Origin: Ephemerocybe angulata
Lineage: Eukaryota > Basidiomycota > Agaricomycetes > Agaricales > Psathyrellaceae
Length of the DNA: 64,000 bases
Assembly: GCA_013368325.1 (NCBI GenBank)
Contig: JAACJK010000163.1
Span: 124,001-188,000 of the forward strand
Reading direction: 5' to 3'
Shown: in pieces, positions 59,921 to 64,000 of the stretch
How positions within the stretch are numbered: position 1 is the stretch's first letter
Layout: each line of letters begins with the position of its first letter
The notes under the pieces: generated by a model
Seen by the model: the letters and a program-made list of their open reading frames with translations, nothing else
What the model was told of the DNA's origin: nothing
Database searches by the model: none
Translations under genes and position numbers: made by a program

Positions 59921-60200
59921 GAAAAGTTGTATCCTACACTCGCATAGAACCTACCTGTACATACTATCACTCTTCGCTCTGACTACTTCAAAATGGGCGA
60001 ATCTATGCCAATTGGTTTGCCACAGGGGTCGATCAGAAATAGAGATACCGTGAGAAACTCGATCAATTACCAGCTCTCTCCAGCTCTGCTTCCAACTTGC
60101 TTTCCAACAATCGTCTTCACATCCACGACTGTTCACGCAGTTGCCACGAAGGTTCACATCCCTCCATTCTATAAGATATATACCACCAGAAATCTCTGCC
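59921..60200. other. Intergenic, 280 bp
   Basis: Short space between PP5 and U2SURP on the same strand. It must hold the PP5 3' UTR and the U2SURP promoter. TATATA-like sequence occurs near 60176-60180. Confidence 0.35.
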
Positions 60201-62980
60201 ATGGACAAAACGAAGTCTCGCCTCGCCCAATTCTTCGACAACGACGAGGAAGAACCCTCCTTCCCAGTGCGACGCACAGAGCTTACTTCTTGTGCTTGAG
60301 CAGACTTACCAACAACCTTACTATAAATTAGCAAAAGAATCTTGACGATGCAAAGCTCTCTCAGTATACCTCGGGAAGGATACGCAAGTCGCGTCGGGAG
60401 AAGGAGGCCGAGGCTGCAGAAGCGAAGAGGAGGGAGGAGGAGGAAATCGCGGCGAGGGTCTATGCCGAGTATATCGAGACGTTCGACAAGAAGGAGTCGT
60501 CTTCGTCGAGGAGGGGTGGGGCTGGATTTGTGAGGGCGGATACGCGGGCGGTGTATAACCCTCTAGCGCAGAGCAGTCAGGCGCAGGCACCCTCTTCGAG
60601 CGTGTTCCAGAGGGTATGTGATTGCTGTCCACCTGTCGCATTACACTAACGTGTTTTACGTGTAGTCACCTTCACCACCTAGTGCTGCTCAGAAACCTAA
60701 AGGAAAACGTGCTATGGACTCTTTCCTGGAGGAACTCAAGAGGTGGGTTCATAAGCATTCACTGTACCAGGCCGAAGCTAACTTGTGATACAGAGAACAA
60801 GCTGAACGAGAGGCCAAATTCGGTGGACGGGGTGAGTTGGGTTTCTTATGCACATTCGGCCGGTACCTGACGAATACTCTGCAGGACATGGGAGATCGGT
60901 GACTGCAATGGCAGCGTACGAAGGGCAAAGTGGAAGTAAGGACAGGGGCGATCCTCAGGTACGAGCTCGTCATGGATAACCGTGTGTCCCGACTTTCTAA
61001 TACCAACCTTACAGACCACCAACCTTTTTGTCGCAAACCTTCCACCCCATGTCACGGAAAACTCTATGGGCAATTTCTTCGCAAGAGTTGGCCCGGTTGG
61101 CTCTGTAGGCTCTTTGGTTAACCAAGTTACTCGCATCCTGACTTTGCGGACAGGTTAAAATCATGTGGCCTCGCGGGGACGGAACTGCAGGCCCCGGAGC
61201 AGATATGACGCAGAGTCGACGCACTAAAAGCAGTGGTCTGAGCGGGTTCGTGTCCTACATGAACAGACACGATGCAGAAGAAGCCCTACGGGAGTATGAC
61301 GGATTTGACTGGGGAGGATGTATCCTCCGCGTGGGATGGAGCAAAGCCGTTCCCATTGCTGCCAAAGCGCTGTACCGTGCGTCTTCCGTGATCATGCAGT
61401 CGTTCGGTTAATTAACATTTTTGCCAATAGAATCGACTGGTGTTCGAGGTCACAATAGCGCGAGTAGGAGTCGCTCTCGCAGTCCTGAGAGAGACGGGCG
61501 TCGTTCGCTATCCCGAGATGGCAGGCCCTCAAATCCCTTCTCAAGGAGCCGCTCAATAGAACGTGATTTTGGCCGCAATGTGCGCCACTACGACTCGTCG
61601 CGTAGCCGATCACCGAGGAGGCGGTCTCAAAGCCCACCCCGCAAAGTCCTAGACGACGATGATATCACAGACACCTTCATCCGAGCGGTCGCTGCTGAGG
61701 TAAAGGGACATGGGATAGCGTACGAGAAGATGTTGAAGGAAAGGGAGAAGAACAACTCGAAGTACGGCTTCATGCTGCAGCGCGACGTAGGTTTTGTGGC
61801 CTCGAAAAATCGGGATTTCCTTGTTGATGAGTTGGCGCTTTAGCACCGTCGACATGCATTCTATCGAGGCTTGATCGAAACAGAGACTTCTGACCAGGCA
61901 GAATTTGACGACGAAGTGCGCGGTTTCTTTCACTTGAATTGGGTATCGCTTACTGACGTGATGACACAGGGATACAATTCGGCGTATTCAACCGATTCGG
62001 GCGAAGAGTCTGAGCGCGAACGTACGAGAAAGAATGCGCTCGGAAGGCTTGCTAGAAAGCGGTTCGAAGCTATGCTTCGAGGTCTCTCTGGGAAGTGCGG
62101 AGAAATGGCTCGGTGCATGGCCTTCAGTCTTGAGCATGCTGAAGCGGCTCACGAGGTAAGTTGTCCGAAGTTGGCTCAAGTTAAGTAGCTGACTTTGATT
62201 CCTCTCTCTATGTAGGTCGCAGATATAATCGTGTCGTCTTTGCTCGTCGACGGCACCCCAGTACCCCGCAAAGTTGCTAGGCTTCACCTGATTTGCGATA
62301 TCCTGCACAACTCTGCTGCTACGGTTCCAAGCGCATGGAAGTTCCGGCAAGAGTTCCAAGGCCGACTGGGGATTGTATTTGATCATCTCGCGAACATCTA
62401 CCACTCCTTCCCCGGTCGGATTACCGCCGACTTGTTCAAAAAACAAATTACCACCGTCGTCGATATTTGGGAAGACTGGATCGTTTTCCCACCCGACTTC
62501 ACAGCCCAGTTGCGCCAACGGTTAGAAGGCAATGTCACACCAGAAGAAACCCCTCAATCGTCGGCAAATGTAGCGGCAAAGGACGAGAATCAGCCACTTC
62601 CATCTTCTAAGTTTAAGACGAGCTCGTTCCAACCTGCGACGAAGCCTGTCGAGCCTGCTCCAGTGGTAAACGATGTCGACGATGACGACGGAGAGCCTAT
62701 GGACGTTAGCAGCGACGAAGACAGAGGCGACGTGGACGGGAAGCCCGCTGACGACATCGATGTAGATGGCATTCCTGTGGAGGATGTAGACGTCGACGGT
62801 GAGCCTGTGGACGACCTTGATGGCGCTCCCGTGGATGAGGAGGATCTCGATGGAGAGCCCGTTGGCGAGGATGTCGATGGAGAGCCTTTGGGAGAAGAGG
62901 ATCTAGACGGGGAGCCAGTCGGGGATGATGATGTTGATGGGCTACCAGTCGACGACCTTGACGGCGAACCTGTCGCATGA
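60201..62980 (+). CDS. U2SURP: U2 snRNP-associated SURP domain protein (U2SURP / SR140)
   Basis: SR140 associates with U2 snRNP in the spliceosome. The ATG is at 60201 and the stop at 62978-62980. Domains in order: N-terminal coiled, charged region (EKEAEAAEAKRREEEEIAAR); an RRM (TTNLFVANLPPHVTENSMGN, with GFVSYMNRHDAEEALREYDG as the RNP-1-side strand); an SR-type stretch (SASRSRSRSPERDGRR and SRSRSPRRRSQSPP); a SURP module (DDDITDTFIRAVAAEVKGHG... RHAFYRGLIE); a CID-type C-terminal domain (VPRKVARLHLICDILHNSAA, WIVFPPDF); and an acidic tail of repeated DGEP(V/L) and DGIP-type units. That tail is typical of the human protein. The first intron (60261-60326 area) is my best guess at frame joining. 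Introns are about ten. Confidence 0.93.
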
Positions 62981-63199
62981 TGAATCCTGTTGAAGTTCTC
63001 GCTCTCACTGCTATTTATTTGTCGCAAAACACATGTATTCAACGATCTTGCTTTCTGTGGTATATTCTATCCATGTCATAAATTCGTTCCCCCCATTAAG
63101 TGGCAGATGACAGCAAGTAGATTGTGTGGTCGATAGCATATGCAAAATCCTTCCTATAAGAACCCCTGAAATCACGATTAAGGTATGTCATAAAGCACT
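62981..63199. other. Intergenic between convergent U2SURP and KH-domain genes
   Basis: 219 bp containing the 3' ends of two convergent genes. No other feature is seen. Confidence 0.35.
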
Positions 63200-64000
63200 T
63201 CAGTCGTTGTAACGACGAGGGCCGCGGTTATTGTTGTTGTTCGCCAGCTTAAGGATGGCCTCCTTGGCATCGACAATGGCGGTCTCAGAACCTAAAGAAA
63301 TAGCGTCAGATACAGAGGTAAACATGTGAGGCCTGTGAGGGGCTGAAAGTACTTACCGACAATGATGATAGTGTTGTTTTCACGGCCGACAGTAACATCA
63401 GCACCGGTTTCGCTACGCACACGGGCAACGTTGGCACCCTTCGATCCAACAATGCGGGGGAAAGAAGAGCGGTCAGCCAGAGTGAGGAAGCCAACGTGCG
63501 AGAGCTTCGAAGCATTTTGGATGGCGTCGTTGATCAACTTCTCTGCCTTCTCCAGACCAGCTTGATCGCGGCCCTTCAAAGTCCAGATGGAGTCGCCCTC
63601 CTCCGCGTCCTGGTAGTTCTCGACGACCTGCCACTCGAACTCGGGGACGGCGGCGTTGTCTCCGTCGTCGTCAATACGGGCGGAAGAGGTATTCTCCGAC
63701 GCGGGACGTTCAGGAAGGGACGTGTGCCTGGATTGGACAGTCTGGTCGACCTGGACGCCATACCCTCGCAGAGTGCGGAAGAAGTTGCCCTGCTGGGAGA
63801 TGGCGTGCTGGTACTTGACAGGGACAGTCACGTCCTTGGTGATTCCCTCAGGCATGGGAGGCTTTATGTGCGACTTGAGATCGGCAACGGTGGCTTCGAC
63901 GTTGGAGCGCGAGCCGGTGACCTTGACGATGTTCGCGGGGTCGGACTCCGCCAACTCCTCCGAGTTCTCGGGCTGGCCAACCTGGCCGTATGAGCGGGAT
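63200..64000 (-). CDS. Vigilin/SCP160-type KH-domain protein (3' end; runs off right edge)
   Basis: Vigilin-type proteins bind RNA through many KH domains and associate with polysomes and the ER. The visible C-terminal part has two exons, 63357 to the right edge and 63291-63200, with intron 63356-63292 (GTAAGT...TTTAG). A KH domain with its GXXG-type loop is seen in RIVGSKGANVARVRSETGAD and VTVGRENNTIIIVGSETAIV. Another KH-like segment is upstream (NIVKVTGSRSNVEATVADLK). The reading ends NNNNRGPRRYND. The frame is open past the right edge; the start is therefore not in the window, and the internal Met near 63954 is not the real start. Confidence 0.85.

Noticed and set aside
62590..63042. Long minus-strand frame of 150 codons rich in Ser and Pro
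   Set aside because: It lies antisense to the acidic DGEP repeat tail of U2SURP. Repeats of this kind open antisense frames by composition alone, and there is no start context or motif.

Overview
This window looks like a piece of a filamentous basidiomycete (Agaricomycetes-type) nuclear genome. Genes are dense and on both strands. Almost every gene is broken by many short introns (about 40-75 nt, GT...AG), and several exons are very small (5, 10, 12, 14 and 17 nt). The gene set fits a wood- or litter-associated mushroom: an AA9 lytic polysaccharide monooxygenase, fungal elongation factor 3, a Zn2Cys6 factor and a basidiomycete-type NDR kinase. I built exon models by reading the splice sites. 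For most genes the summed exon lengths are divisible by three, which supports them. Family assignments are from recognised motifs, not from database searches.

Layout, left to right. A 5' fragment of RRP12 (minus) leaves the left edge. It shares a short divergent promoter with a glycerol-3-phosphate-acyltransferase-like membrane enzyme (1590-3684, plus). A small membrane protein (3773-4456, minus) is followed by a 765-bp non-autonomous hAT-like element with perfect 95-bp terminal inverted repeats and an 8-bp target duplication (4531-5295). The element sits in the shared upstream region of that gene and of the 19-exon elongation factor 3 gene (5650-9807). Next come an AA9 LPMO (10319-11685), a homeobox factor (12508-13910, minus), a doubtful small gene (15088-15617, minus), a 16-exon NDR-family kinase with a CRIB-like motif (15930-19392) and a C2H2 factor (19850-21174, minus).

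The middle holds an unrecognised 506-aa protein (23142-24766), a secreted CREG-like flavin-fold protein (24827-25934, minus), DNA ligase I (26204-29221, minus), a second C2H2 factor (31157-31954), NAA50 acetyltransferase (32151-32821, minus), an unrecognised protein (35019-35668, minus), a cell-wall-integrity type MAPKK (36064-37674), a Zn2Cys6 factor (41477-42622), an unrecognised 164-aa protein (44498-45242) and a PCL-type cyclin (47403-49633, minus).

A gene-poor stretch of about 6 kb (49634-55680) separates this from the right end. The right end holds a secreted lysozyme/transglycosylase-fold protein (55681-56943), protein phosphatase 5 (57455-59920), the U2 snRNP-associated protein U2SURP/SR140 (60201-62980) and the 3' end of a vigilin-type KH protein (63200 to the right edge, minus).

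The genes do not form one pathway. Housekeeping genes (ribosome assembly, translation elongation, replication, splicing, protein acetylation) are mixed with regulators and secreted enzymes, and I see no metabolic gene cluster. The points most worth following up are the intact hAT-type element, the CRIB-like motif joined to an NDR kinase, the secreted SLT-fold protein and the micro-exons that carry conserved catalytic residues.
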